From NCBI GenBank assembly GCA_025350325.1, contig JANXYB010000138.1:1-64000 (forward strand): 64,000 bases of DNA. The letters run 5' to 3'. Under the pieces are notes generated by a model. The model was not told where the DNA came from. It did not search any database and saw only the letters and a list, made by a program, of their open reading frames with translations. Positions 37,416 to 45,395 of this stretch are shown piece after piece. The position numbers and the translations under genes are program-made. Positions within the stretch are counted from its first letter, which is position 1, and each line of letters starts with the position of its first letter. This DNA comes from Acidobacteriaceae bacterium. Its GTDB lineage: Bacteria; Acidobacteriota; Terriglobia; Terriglobales; Acidobacteriaceae.

Positions 37416-37750
37416 CCGATCCGGTAAACGAAGCACCGCGGGTACCGTCGAGCTCGATTCGGGTAATGTTGCCGTACCATCTGCGGAACCTCGCTCAGGT
37501 CGGGGATGAGATAACCCTGCAAGTTGCCGCGCCCGCCACCGTGCGCTCGGTGCTCGATGCGCTCGAAGCGCGCTATCCCATGCTGCAGGGAACCATTCGC
37601 GATCACGACACGCTGCAACGGAGGCCGTTCCTGCGCTACTTTGCCTGCGAACAGGACTTGTCACACGAACCGGCCGACGCACCGCTGCCTGATGTGGTAG
37701 CGGCGGGCAAAGAACCGTTGTTGATTATCGGCGCGATTGCCGGCGGATAA
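37412..37750 (+). CDS. MoaD/ThiS-like ubiquitin-fold protein ending in Gly-Gly
   Basis: A 112-residue beta-grasp protein. It has [20 protein letters not shown], then [22 protein letters not shown], typical of MoaD, and ends I-A-G-G with the terminal Gly-Gly that in MoaD and ThiS is adenylated and thiocarboxylated. No moaE, thiG, moeB or cysteine-desulfurase gene is in the window. The start ATG overlaps the stop of the preceding BNR propeller. It could be a sulfur carrier or a protein tag; neither is shown. Confidence 0.86.
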   Translation: MTDPVNEAPRVPSSSIRVMLPYHLRNLAQVGDEITLQVAAPATVRSVLDALEARYPMLQGTIRDHDTLQRRPFLRYFACEQDLSHEPADAPLPDVVAAGKEPLLIIGAIAGG

Positions 37751-37788
37751 AGTTAAGCGCGATCCGCTTGCCATGAAGCGCTCCGACG

Positions 37789-38067
37789 CTACTTCTTGAA
37801 TGTGGCTGCCAGGATGGGCCCAACGTCTGCATCCTCAATCACAGCGACGGTATTGAGATCGATCAAATCCGCCCACGTGACGGCCCCTTTGTAGAGGGCT
37901 GCCGGATCGTTGGTCTCGTAGAGCGAAAATCCTCCGCTCAAATCCACGTTGTGCCAACGGCCAAGCAGAACGACGCCTTCCGGCGGGGCGGCTTCACCAG
38001 CGAGAAATCTTTCAGCGGCTTCGGGAACGTTTCCTGAAGGAAAACTCCACGTTGACATGAACTTCAT
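37789..38067 (-). CDS. DUF3303 family protein
   Basis: A 92-residue protein that begins MKFMSTWSF and continues with GVVLLGRWHNVDLSGGF and ADLIDLNTVAVIEDADVGP, the signature of the DUF3303 family of small ferredoxin-like-fold proteins. ATG at 38067 has AAGGA eight bases upstream and was preferred over an earlier in-frame start. No partners are apparent; it is convergent with the MoaD-like gene. Function unknown. Confidence 0.84.
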   Translation of the reverse strand: MKFMSTWSFPSGNVPEAAERFLAGEAAPPEGVVLLGRWHNVDLSGGFSLYETNDPAALYKGAVTWADLIDLNTVAVIEDADVGPILAATFKK

Positions 38068-38262
38068 ATAGGTCGTCCTTTTAATCGGTTTGTTTTGGAG
38101 GGGGGAATTCTCGTACCTTCCGAGTGCCGGAATCATATCGCAGAATTTTGCAGTCCGACTACCTGTTTCTTTTGATTCGTGCGCAGAGTATTTCTCGAGG
38201 CCTCGCAGAAGCGATCGTAGCGTCCACGGTTGAGATGACGCGTAGTGAAAGATTGAACCGGC

Positions 38263-39270
38263 TTACTGTTCGCCTTTGCCGGGGCGCAGCATCAAGTCCT
38301 TGATCGCTTCACGCGGGTCTTTGCCCTGTTCGATAATCATCGCCATTTGCTCAGTGATGGGCATCTCAATGGCGTGCTTGCGAGCGAGGCCGAGCGCGGC
38401 GCGTGTTGTCAGCACGCCCTCTGCGACCTTGCCGCCCAAGCCAGCGAGGATATCGGCGAGTTTGCGTCCTTGACCCAATTCGTGACCCACAGTGCGGTTG
38501 CGGCTCAGCGAACCCGTGCAGGTTAGCACCAGGTCCCCGACACCGCTCAGGCCAGCAAGGGTTTCGCGGTGGCCTCCGCAAGCGACGGCAAGGCGCGTGA
38601 TCTCAGCAATGCCGCGCGTGATGAGAGCGGCAGCGGAATTGTAGCCGAGACCCACGCCCGCAGCCACGCCCGCAGCTATAGCGATCACGTTTTTGAGCGC
38701 GCCGCCAAGCTCGACACCGATTACGTCCGTAGATGTGTAGATACGCAGCGCCTCGGAGGAAAAATCTTGTTGAATCCGAGTTGCAACCGCAGCATTTTCA
38801 AATGCCACGGTGACGGCGGTGGGCTGTCCCTGCGCCACTTCAAGAGCGAAGCTCGGTCCGCTAAATGCGCCGATGGGAATACCGAGACCGGTTTCGCCGA
38901 GACAATCCGCAATCACTTCCGTCATGCGCAAGAAAGTCTGATTTTCAACGCCCTTGGTCGCGCTGACAATAATTTGGCCAGCGTGCACATACGGTTTGAG
39001 GCGCGCAAACGTCGAGCGCAAAAACTCAGAAGGCACAACAGACACGATGATCTCAACGTTGCCAACCGCAGCGTTGTCCCCGGTAACGGTGATCTTGGCA
39101 GGCAGAGGGAATCCGGGCAGGAACAGCGTATTTTCGCCGGCATCGATGATTTCCTGTGCCGCCTCGGGACTGTGCGCCCACAGCGTTACGTCGTGGCCGC
39201 CGCGGCGAACCAGCGAGAGGGCGATAGCCGTTCCCCATGCTCCAGAACCAAGAACAGCGATGCGGCTCAT
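38263..39270 (-). CDS. gpsA: Glycerol-3-phosphate dehydrogenase [NAD(P)+]
   Basis: It reduces dihydroxyacetone phosphate to glycerol-3-phosphate, the backbone for phospholipids. The 335-residue protein has IAVLGSGAWGTAIA at residues 4-17, SATKGVENQTFLRMTEV, GALKNVIAIAAGVAAG with the catalytic lysine, and LSGVGDLVLTCTG. Its start overlaps the plsY stop by four bases (ATGA), so the two successive steps of lysophosphatidic acid formation are translationally coupled. Confidence 0.95.
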   Translation of the reverse strand: MSRIAVLGSGAWGTAIALSLVRRGGHDVTLWAHSPEAAQEIIDAGENTLFLPGFPLPAKITVTGDNAAVGNVEIIVSVVPSEFLRSTFARLKPYVHAGQIIVSATKGVENQTFLRMTEVIADCLGETGLGIPIGAFSGPSFALEVAQGQPTAVTVAFENAAVATRIQQDFSSEALRIYTSTDVIGVELGGALKNVIAIAAGVAAGVGLGYNSAAALITRGIAEITRLAVACGGHRETLAGLSGVGDLVLTCTGSLSRNRTVGHELGQGRKLADILAGLGGKVAEGVLTTRAALGLARKHAIEMPITEQMAMIIEQGKDPREAIKDLMLRPGKGEQ

Positions 39271-39911
39271 GCGATCGTCCCTGCTTTCGAGTGAGATCCG
39301 ATACGGCTTTCACAGCCGGTCAGCAGGCGGCGAATGTTCTGATGATGCTTGGCGATGATGAGCAATGAAACGCCCGATTGTACGGCGATGAACAGTGGCG
39401 GCCTGTCACCATGAACAGAGAACCATGCGAATACCGGAAAGCTGACAGCCGCGATGATTGAAGCAAGGGATACGTAGCGCGTGATCAGCAAACTAATTGC
39501 GAATAACGCCATGGCCGCAAGAGCCGCCAGCGGAGCAGCGACCACAAATACACCGAAGCCAGTAGCCACACCTTTGCCGCCACGGAATCGCAGCCATACG
39601 GGAAACATGTGCCCAATGACGGCAGCGAGTGCCGCTAGCGACTGCGCGTCGCGGTAATTCATATCCGGCATCAGCATTGACGCGAGCAGCGCGCCGAGCC
39701 AAACAGCGGCTGCGCCCTTGAGCACGTCGAGTATGAACGTTGCAGCGCCGAGGCCTTTGCCCCCGGAACGCAGGACGTTGGTTGCTCCAATATTGCCGCT
39801 GCCCACGGAGCGAATGTCCTCGTGGCGGAAGATGCGAACCAGCAAGTATCCCGTGGGAACGGACCCGAGCAGGTAAGCGGCGACCACGATCAACAGGCTT
39901 GCAGCGAACAT
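39267..39911 (-). CDS. plsY: Glycerol-3-phosphate acyltransferase
   Basis: An integral membrane enzyme that acylates glycerol-3-phosphate from acyl phosphate, providing lysophosphatidic acid. The 214-residue protein has LLGSVPTGYLL, GSGNIGATNVLR and RFRGGKGVATGFG, the three PlsY motifs, and about five membrane segments. ATG at 39911 was chosen; a longer frame runs to 40118 but overlaps the GYD gene and has no family similarity. It precedes gpsA with a four-base overlap. Its partner enzyme PlsX is not in the window. Confidence 0.94.
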   Translation of the reverse strand: MFAASLLIVVAAYLLGSVPTGYLLVRIFRHEDIRSVGSGNIGATNVLRSGGKGLGAATFILDVLKGAAAVWLGALLASMLMPDMNYRDAQSLAALAAVIGHMFPVWLRFRGGKGVATGFGVFVVAAPLAALAAMALFAISLLITRYVSLASIIAAVSFPVFAWFSVHGDRPPLFIAVQSGVSLLIIAKHHQNIRRLLTGCESRIGSHSKAGTIA

Positions 39912-40049
39912 AACGAAACCGAGTTTAGCAGGTGGGGCGATATCGCGCCCTTCGCTTAAGTAATCAGCAAGCCAACCGACATTGACGAGGTATATACTCC
40001 GTGTTCCTACGCGGGTCGCACAAAATCTCATTTTTGAAAGGTAAGATTT

Positions 40050-40373
40050 ATGCCCAGCTTTCTGCTTCAAGCCTCCTACAGCAAAGAAGCGCTGAATGCG
40101 TTCATCAACAAGCCGCAAGACCGCACCGAACGTATCCGCAAGACGATTGAGAAAATCGGTGGATCGATGACTGGTCTCTGGCTGTCATTCGGGGAACATG
40201 ACATTGTCTCGATCATTGAAATGCCCGATAATTCCAGCGCGGCAGCATTCGCCCTCGCCATCGGTGCCGGAGGCGCATGCAAGAGCGTCAAAACCACTCC
40301 ATTGCTCAGTGTCGATGAGGCCCTTGAGGCGATGAAAAAAGCCGGCAAGTCTGGCTACAAGCCCGTCAAATAG
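40050..40373 (+). CDS. GYD domain protein
   Basis: A 107-residue protein of the GYD family: SFLLQASYSKEALNAFI, RIRKTIEKIGGSMTGLWLSFGEHDIVSIIEMPD and the late SVDEALEAMKKAG are the characteristic blocks. The fold is a ferredoxin-like dimer; function is not established. AAAGGTAAG sits just before the ATG. It is divergent from plsY, and convergent with the membrane protein that follows. Confidence 0.88.
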   Translation: MPSFLLQASYSKEALNAFINKPQDRTERIRKTIEKIGGSMTGLWLSFGEHDIVSIIEMPDNSSAAAFALAIGAGGACKSVKTTPLLSVDEALEAMKKAGKSGYKPVK

Positions 40374-40400
40374 ATAACGGAGATCCTACCAAAACTGGAC

Positions 40401-41117
40401 TCAGTCAATCATTACTTCGCCAGGAAGAATGGGACGCGTGCGCGGCAGCACGCCGCGATACGCTGACAGGCCCATCGCAAACAACGTGAGACTGTAGACG
40501 GTCAGCTTCACCACGCTTCCCGTGTGTGTTGCGTGCAGGGTCTTCCACAGCAACAGCAACACGGTCTGGGCGACGGTCACAGCCCACACCGATCCATAAA
40601 AATAACGGCGCTCCGTTCCTTCCGCCTTGGTTGAACGACCAACGCGAGGTAATCGTCCCGCGGCGCCCAGCAACAGGATCAGTGCGCACAAAGGGAAATA
40701 TACGTAGTGATAAAGCTGGCTCATGTACCAGACGCCGGTTAAGGTCGCAATAACCAGCCCGGTCAGATTGAGTAGTGCAAAATTCAGCACGGCGTTCCAT
40801 GCGAAGGTGTAGCAAACCTTGCGATAGCGTGGGTTCGGCTTGTCCTCGTCGAAGCGCAGGATGTACGGGGCCGGCTCTACACCTGGCAACTGTCCGTAGA
40901 CCCCGGCAACTCCAGTGCCGATCAAGACAGCCGTGAGCCACGCTGTATTTGCCCAGCTGAATCCGTGCGCGAACAAACTGAATGTGAGAGGACCCGGGGC
41001 GAGAAAGAATACCCAGATCCAGATCGGCCAATGCGCGAACCGGTAATACAGCTTGTTGCGCACGCGCATTTTGCGGGCGTCCGCGTATTCCACCTTGCCG
41101 CTATATCGCAGTTGCAT
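40401..41117 (-). CDS. Hypothetical polytopic membrane protein
   Basis: A 238-residue protein I do not recognise. The N-terminal 30 residues are basic, followed by about six hydrophobic segments, for example WIWVFFLAPGPLTFSLFAHG, WLTAVLIGTGVAGVY, FALLNLTGLVIATLTGV and FPLCALILLLGAAG. There is no known transporter motif. The start is ATG at 41117. It lies 58 bases after the catalase-like gene on the same strand and may be cotranscribed with it. Confidence 0.72.
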   Translation of the reverse strand: MQLRYSGKVEYADARKMRVRNKLYYRFAHWPIWIWVFFLAPGPLTFSLFAHGFSWANTAWLTAVLIGTGVAGVYGQLPGVEPAPYILRFDEDKPNPRYRKVCYTFAWNAVLNFALLNLTGLVIATLTGVWYMSQLYHYVYFPLCALILLLGAAGRLPRVGRSTKAEGTERRYFYGSVWAVTVAQTVLLLLWKTLHATHTGSVVKLTVYSLTLFAMGLSAYRGVLPRTRPILPGEVMID

Positions 41118-41175
41118 TGGCCCAGTTTTTCAGAGCACGTGTAACAGCGTCAATGTAGCGGTCTCGCGAGTTGCG

Positions 41176-42126
41176 CTATTCAGTTTGGGCCGTGCGCCGC
41201 TGTCTTCCACTCAGCAGGTAGATCGCAGCACGCAATTCCAGCAGAGGATCGGCAGAAGGTGCGATCCCTTCAACGCGCGGGATCGGATCGAAGATGATGT
41301 GTTTTTGCTGCGCCAGACTGTCGGGCACGAGTTGGTCCAATTCAATGGTCCCGAGTTCCACCTGATCGCGATCTTCAGGCCAATGCACGGTTGCGTCATC
41401 GGTGGTGTCGGTGGGCGCGGCAATCTGTACGAATATCTTGAAGCGGATTGGACGATTTGCTACACGCTCGGCAATTTCGTCGAAATGGAAATCGGGGGGG
41501 AGTTTCGCGGCCTCTGCATCCGGCAAGAAGTCGTTGCCCTGCTCGGGAACGATGCGGTAGCGGCCAAACTTTGTTTGTCCTGCTTCGTTCGTGAATTCAA
41601 AAGCCGTGACGGCAAAATATGTCTGGCGCGCCAGGCTCGAAGCGAAAGGCTTTGGTGTCTGAACGAATGCCAATGCGGCCGGATGCGCGCCCAGGAATTT
41701 CTCGATCGGCTTCGGAGAAGGAACATCTGCGCCGCTTGCCGCGGCAGCTCTCAGAAACTCGAGAAACTGATTGCCATCGCGCGTAGGAAAGCCGTCAGTC
41801 GAGTGCGCGACGATGTCGGTGTGCACGTGGTCTGCGAGGTTGAATCGAATCGCTAACCCGCGTGGATTGGCATCAGGCGCGCTGTCGGGAATCGAAGGCA
41901 GTCCGGTCGAGTTTGAAAAGCGCACCGTCACGGGCGTCGATGAGCGCTCGATGTGCGGCGCTTTGGTCAGCGCCGTGGCTCCTGCTGCCGGTTTGAATGT
42001 GCCGGTCAGCATCCGGCCTTTGGCGTGTGCTGGTCGAAATCCTGGGTGCACTCCAAAAATGGCTTGAAACTGCTTCAACAAGTCATCGGCTAGAGCGATG
42101 ATGCGTTCATCCTGCGGCAGAGGCAT
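41176..42126 (-). CDS. Catalase-family peroxidase
   Basis: A 316-residue heme protein of the small catalase-related group. The distal histidine lies in AHAKGRMLTGTF near residue 33, TVRFSNSTGLP and NPRGLAIRF match catalase strands, and the proximal tyrosine is in RAAIY near the C-terminus (R-x3-Y). It lacks the long C-terminal part of full catalases, so it may act as a peroxidase with an organic donor, as known for minimal catalases. ATG at 42126 has AGGAG nine bases upstream; an earlier ATG at 42147 would place that Shine-Dalgarno inside the gene. Confidence 0.88.
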   Translation of the reverse strand: MPLPQDERIIALADDLLKQFQAIFGVHPGFRPAHAKGRMLTGTFKPAAGATALTKAPHIERSSTPVTVRFSNSTGLPSIPDSAPDANPRGLAIRFNLADHVHTDIVAHSTDGFPTRDGNQFLEFLRAAAASGADVPSPKPIEKFLGAHPAALAFVQTPKPFASSLARQTYFAVTAFEFTNEAGQTKFGRYRIVPEQGNDFLPDAEAAKLPPDFHFDEIAERVANRPIRFKIFVQIAAPTDTTDDATVHWPEDRDQVELGTIELDQLVPDSLAQQKHIIFDPIPRVEGIAPSADPLLELRAAIYLLSGRQRRTAQTE

Positions 42127-42213
42127 AGTGAAGTTCTCCTCGATCAATGAAGTGTAGTGCAGAAGGCGTTGCCCTTCAAATCAAATACTCGTGGGCGCAT
42201 TAAGGCTCGACGC

Positions 42214-43458
42214 CTACATGAGCTTGCGGCGGATCAGGTCGAGCGCTTGCTGTGCGGCCCATTCGCGCACCCGGTCGCGAGCGCCGCGGAAGTTGCGCTC
42301 GAACGAGTCGGTCTTCTGCGTGTCGCTGACTGCGATGTAGACCAGTCCCACGGGTTTGGTATCGGTTGCGCCAGCAGGTCCGGCGATGCCGGTGATGCCG
42401 AGGCCCAGAGTGGCACCAGTGCGTTTGCGAATACCCTCTGCAAGCGCGGATGCAACCTCGGACGAAACTGCGCCGTAGCGTTCGAGGAGTTCGGGCGATA
42501 CGTCGGCGAATGCAGTCTTCAATTCATTAGAATAAACCACTGCACCGCCGAGAAACGAGCGCGAACTGCCGGGTACGGACGTGATGCGTTGAGCGATCAT
42601 GCCTCCGGTACAACTCTCCGCCACGGCCAGCGTCGCCTGCCGCAGCCCAAGGTAGTACAGCACGATCTGCTCCAATGATTCCCCCTCAGAGGAGTAGAGC
42701 CAGTCGTCGAGAGCTTCTTCCATGCGTGTGGCGAGTTCTTCGACGCGTTGCTCGGCGATTTCCTGGCTGGCCTTCGAGCAAATCAGGGTGAGCTGAATGT
42801 CGCCGGCATGCGCGAGAATAGTGGTTTCGACATCGCTGTATTCGTTGTAAATCGGTGCCAGCAACTTGTCGGCCTGCGACTCGGGAATCATCGCCGCCTT
42901 GAGCGTGCGCTTGGCGATGTGTCGCAAGGGAACGACTTCACGGAGCCGGGGCAGGCATTCGCTGTCAAAGAGCGGCTTGCATTCGTTCGGCGGACCCGGA
43001 ACAAGAATCAGCAATTTGCGATAGCCCGCGTGAAGCGTCTCAAGCCATTGACCGGGCGCGCTGCCATTGGGGTTGGCGAGCACTGTGGCGCCCTCGATCA
43101 CGTCGGCCTGCTTGAGATTGTTCTCTGGCATGGGCATGCGCCAGGTAGCGGCGCGGGCATGCAATGCGGCAACCTGGGCCGCTTCGCGACGCAGCGTGAG
43201 TGATAGCGCCTCAGCCACGGCTTCGCGGGTGAGGTCGTCTTCGGTTGGGCCAAGCCCGCCCATCAAGATGAGGATGTCAACGCGTATCAGCGCGTTGCGA
43301 ATGGCGCCGACGAGATCTTTGCGGCGGTCGCCCACGATAGTTTTGAAGGCGACGGTGACGCCGATCTCGTTGAGCTTCTCAGTCAGGTAAAGGGAATTTG
43401 TATCTTGCCGGAATGGAGTCAGCATTTCCGAGCCAACTGCGATGATTTCGGATTTCAT
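42214..43458 (-). CDS. cinA: CinA family protein (NMN deamidase-related)
   Basis: A 414-residue protein with both CinA modules. The N-terminal molybdopterin-binding-like domain begins MKSEIIAVGSEML, with LILMGGLGPTEDDLTREAVAEAL. The C-terminal domain has AESCTGGMIAQRITSVPGSS, FLGGAVVYSNELK and LGITGIAGPAG, which is the NMN-deamidase (PncC) module. CinA proteins salvage pyridine nucleotides by hydrolysing ADP-ribose and deamidating NMN. It lies 104 bases after the IPT/TIG-propeller gene on the same strand. Confidence 0.94.
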   Translation of the reverse strand: MKSEIIAVGSEMLTPFRQDTNSLYLTEKLNEIGVTVAFKTIVGDRRKDLVGAIRNALIRVDILILMGGLGPTEDDLTREAVAEALSLTLRREAAQVAALHARAATWRMPMPENNLKQADVIEGATVLANPNGSAPGQWLETLHAGYRKLLILVPGPPNECKPLFDSECLPRLREVVPLRHIAKRTLKAAMIPESQADKLLAPIYNEYSDVETTILAHAGDIQLTLICSKASQEIAEQRVEELATRMEEALDDWLYSSEGESLEQIVLYYLGLRQATLAVAESCTGGMIAQRITSVPGSSRSFLGGAVVYSNELKTAFADVSPELLERYGAVSSEVASALAEGIRKRTGATLGLGITGIAGPAGATDTKPVGLVYIAVSDTQKTDSFERNFRGARDRVREWAAQQALDLIRRKLM

Positions 43459-43562
43459 AAAAGCAGCTTTTGGCTCCAGGGTTGTAGCGCGCAGACTGCA
43501 TTCAGCTCAAGTCAGACGCTCAATTTACAGCACAAGGGCGGCGGAGCCGGTCATCAGCTCCT

Positions 43563-44615
43563 TTAGTTGAGGTTCAGTCCTTCAACTCCCAAGTCAACAT
43601 CATAAACCGCATCGTTCGACGCGAGGATGGTGGTGCCGAGCGGTGAGAACGCGACACCCACAAGATTGATAGCGGAAACCACAAGCGTTGCCTCGCCCTC
43701 CGGCGTGACGCGGATCAGTCCGCGGCGCCCGTGCAGGCACGCGGCTACGTAGACGTCTCCCTCTCTGGTGAGCGCCAGACCCTGGGGCCGGCCAAGACCG
43801 CGATACCAAGGCTTGGCATCTCCGTGCGTATCGATGGCCCAGATGGCATCGTTCGAAGACAGCGTTGGACCAGTGACGAATAGGATCCCTTCCTGGTTTA
43901 CGGCCATGTGATAGGCAGAGATGCTGGGTTCAAACGTCGCGTACACAAAGATTTTGCGCTGTGGATCGATTTTGAAGATGGTGCCGCTGCGATCACCGAC
44001 AAACAGATTACCCTCGGCATCAAACGCGGCTCCAGTGGCCACCCCCATGCCCTCTGCATAGAGCGTCGACTCGCCCGCTCCATCGATGCGGTAAACATTT
44101 CCTTCTGCGCGCGAGGTGACATACAGATCGCCGTCGGGGCTGAACGCAAGGCCGGTGGCGTTCAGAATTCCAGTCGCAAAGGGAGTACCGCGCCCATCGG
44201 GGCTCACGCGGACGACGGAGACCGGCGTTTGCTGGCCGCGCTGCCCAGAAATTGTGGCGTAAATCATGCCTGACCGGCTTACGGCGGGGCTGGTTACCGG
44301 GTGCAGTCCGTTTGAAAGCTCGTGGGCAACGCGCAATGGAGCGGCATTGCTGACGCCGGTCGGGGTTCTCACCTCTATGAGGCCGCTCGTCGCCTGCTCG
44401 GGAACGCGAAAGGCGACTCGTCCAGGGCGGCTCATCAACACTTGGGCCGGCTGCGTGCCAATGACCACCACTGGTGGCCCGAATTCATGGGGGCCAAGGT
44501 TTGCGCCGATTAGCTCGACCTCTCCTAAAGGCAGAGCCGATGGGGGCACAATGTCGTCGATGCGGGGTTCAGGTATTTTTCCTTCGCGCGCGGATTGAGC
44601 TCGGGTGCGGGGCAT
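43563..44615 (-). CDS. IPT/TIG domain plus NHL/SMP-30-like beta-propeller
   Basis: A 350-residue protein without signal peptide. Residues about 18-100 form an IPT/TIG immunoglobulin-like domain (IDDIVPPSALPLGEVELIGANLG, FGPPVVVIGTQPA, GLIEVRTPTGVSN). Residues 105-345 form a propeller with repeated blades such as GLAFSPDGDLYVTSRAEGNVYRI, AAFDAEGNLFVGDRSGTIFKI and GLALTREGDVYVAAC. No catalytic metal ligands of gluconolactonases are obvious. It begins 12 bases after pgpA, inside a cluster of housekeeping genes. Function unknown. Confidence 0.82.
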   Translation of the reverse strand: MPRTRAQSAREGKIPEPRIDDIVPPSALPLGEVELIGANLGPHEFGPPVVVIGTQPAQVLMSRPGRVAFRVPEQATSGLIEVRTPTGVSNAAPLRVAHELSNGLHPVTSPAVSRSGMIYATISGQRGQQTPVSVVRVSPDGRGTPFATGILNATGLAFSPDGDLYVTSRAEGNVYRIDGAGESTLYAEGMGVATGAAFDAEGNLFVGDRSGTIFKIDPQRKIFVYATFEPSISAYHMAVNQEGILFVTGPTLSSNDAIWAIDTHGDAKPWYRGLGRPQGLALTREGDVYVAACLHGRRGLIRVTPEGEATLVVSAINLVGVAFSPLGTTILASNDAVYDVDLGVEGLNLN

Positions 44616-44627
44616 GTTGTCTCGGTC

Positions 44628-45143
44628 TTAAATCCAGATGCGCAGTAACGACGCAACAGCTAAAGCATACAGCCCCGCGCCCACGTCATCGAAAACGATG
44701 CCCCAGCCCGCGGGAAGGCTCTCAATTTGTCGTACAGGAAAGGGCTTGGTGATATCGAAGAGGCGAAAAAGAATGAGGGCGATCAGGCCATGTTTCCAGT
44801 CCGCTGGACTGCCCAATAGGGTAATCCACTGTCCGGCGACCTCGTCGATAACGACGAATCCAGGGTCGTGACGGCCGCTTTCGCGCGCTACGATGGTGGC
44901 GGCGGGCACACCCAGAACCAGCGAGAGCAAGATACCGATAAGCAGCGCGAACAGAATGATTTGCGGCGAAGGTTGAATCTTCCACGTGAACAATGCCCAC
45001 AACAGTACGGCACCGACGGAGCCCCACGTTCCCGGCCCGGGCTTGCCCAACCCAGCGCCGAAGAAGGTGGCAACGGTCCACGCCCACATAGTTTTTTGAA
45101 CGGGGATTGTCGGCGCAGGGTCTGCAGCTTCGGGACTATTCAT
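44628..45143 (-). CDS. pgpA: Phosphatidylglycerophosphatase A
   Basis: A 171-residue membrane phosphatase that converts phosphatidylglycerol phosphate to phosphatidylglycerol, acting after PgsA. Family motifs are GLGKPGPGTWGSVGA near residue 30 and DPGFVVIDEVAGQWI with the acidic residues needed for activity, then RLFDITKPFPVR; four hydrophobic segments are visible. Its ATG lies inside the last codons of yacG (ATGAATAG, an eight-base overlap), so it is translated with it. A longer frame upstream overlaps yacG and is not used. Confidence 0.94.
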   Translation of the reverse strand: MNSPEAADPAPTIPVQKTMWAWTVATFFGAGLGKPGPGTWGSVGAVLLWALFTWKIQPSPQIILFALLIGILLSLVLGVPAATIVARESGRHDPGFVVIDEVAGQWITLLGSPADWKHGLIALILFRLFDITKPFPVRQIESLPAGWGIVFDDVGAGLYALAVASLLRIWI

Positions 45144-45366
45144 TGTCGCTGTCGCTGCCGCGGTTGCTGCCGAGATTGCCAAGGTCCTCGAGCACTTCAG
45201 GATCAAGCACTGGGGAACTAATCTTGTAGACGCCCATGGCCCACTTCCCCAGGTCAATCTTGCGGCAACGGTCAGAGCAGAATGGAAAATCTTCGTCCTT
45301 GAGCCGCACCAGCGTGCCGCATGTAGGGCATCGCAAAACTTTGACGGATTTTTTCTTCGCAGGCAT
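45136..45366 (-). CDS. yacG: DNA gyrase inhibitor YacG, zinc-binding
   Basis: A 76-residue protein with the YacG zinc finger: CPTCG (near residue 13) and FCSDRCRKIDLGKWAMGVYKI, one of the most conserved stretches in the family. YacG binds GyrB and inhibits gyrase; in acidobacteria the role is inferred from similarity. The C-terminal tail is acidic (many Asp, Glu and Ser). It follows rimO by 29 bases and overlaps pgpA by eight bases. Confidence 0.9.
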   Translation of the reverse strand: MPAKKKSVKVLRCPTCGTLVRLKDEDFPFCSDRCRKIDLGKWAMGVYKISSPVLDPEVLEDLGNLGSNRGSDSDNE

Positions 45367-45395
45367 TGCAGTTTGTTCCCGGTTTGAGATTCAGT

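Noticed and set aside
38569-39294. Open frame of 241 codons on the plus strand
   Set aside because: Antisense to gpsA and plsY.
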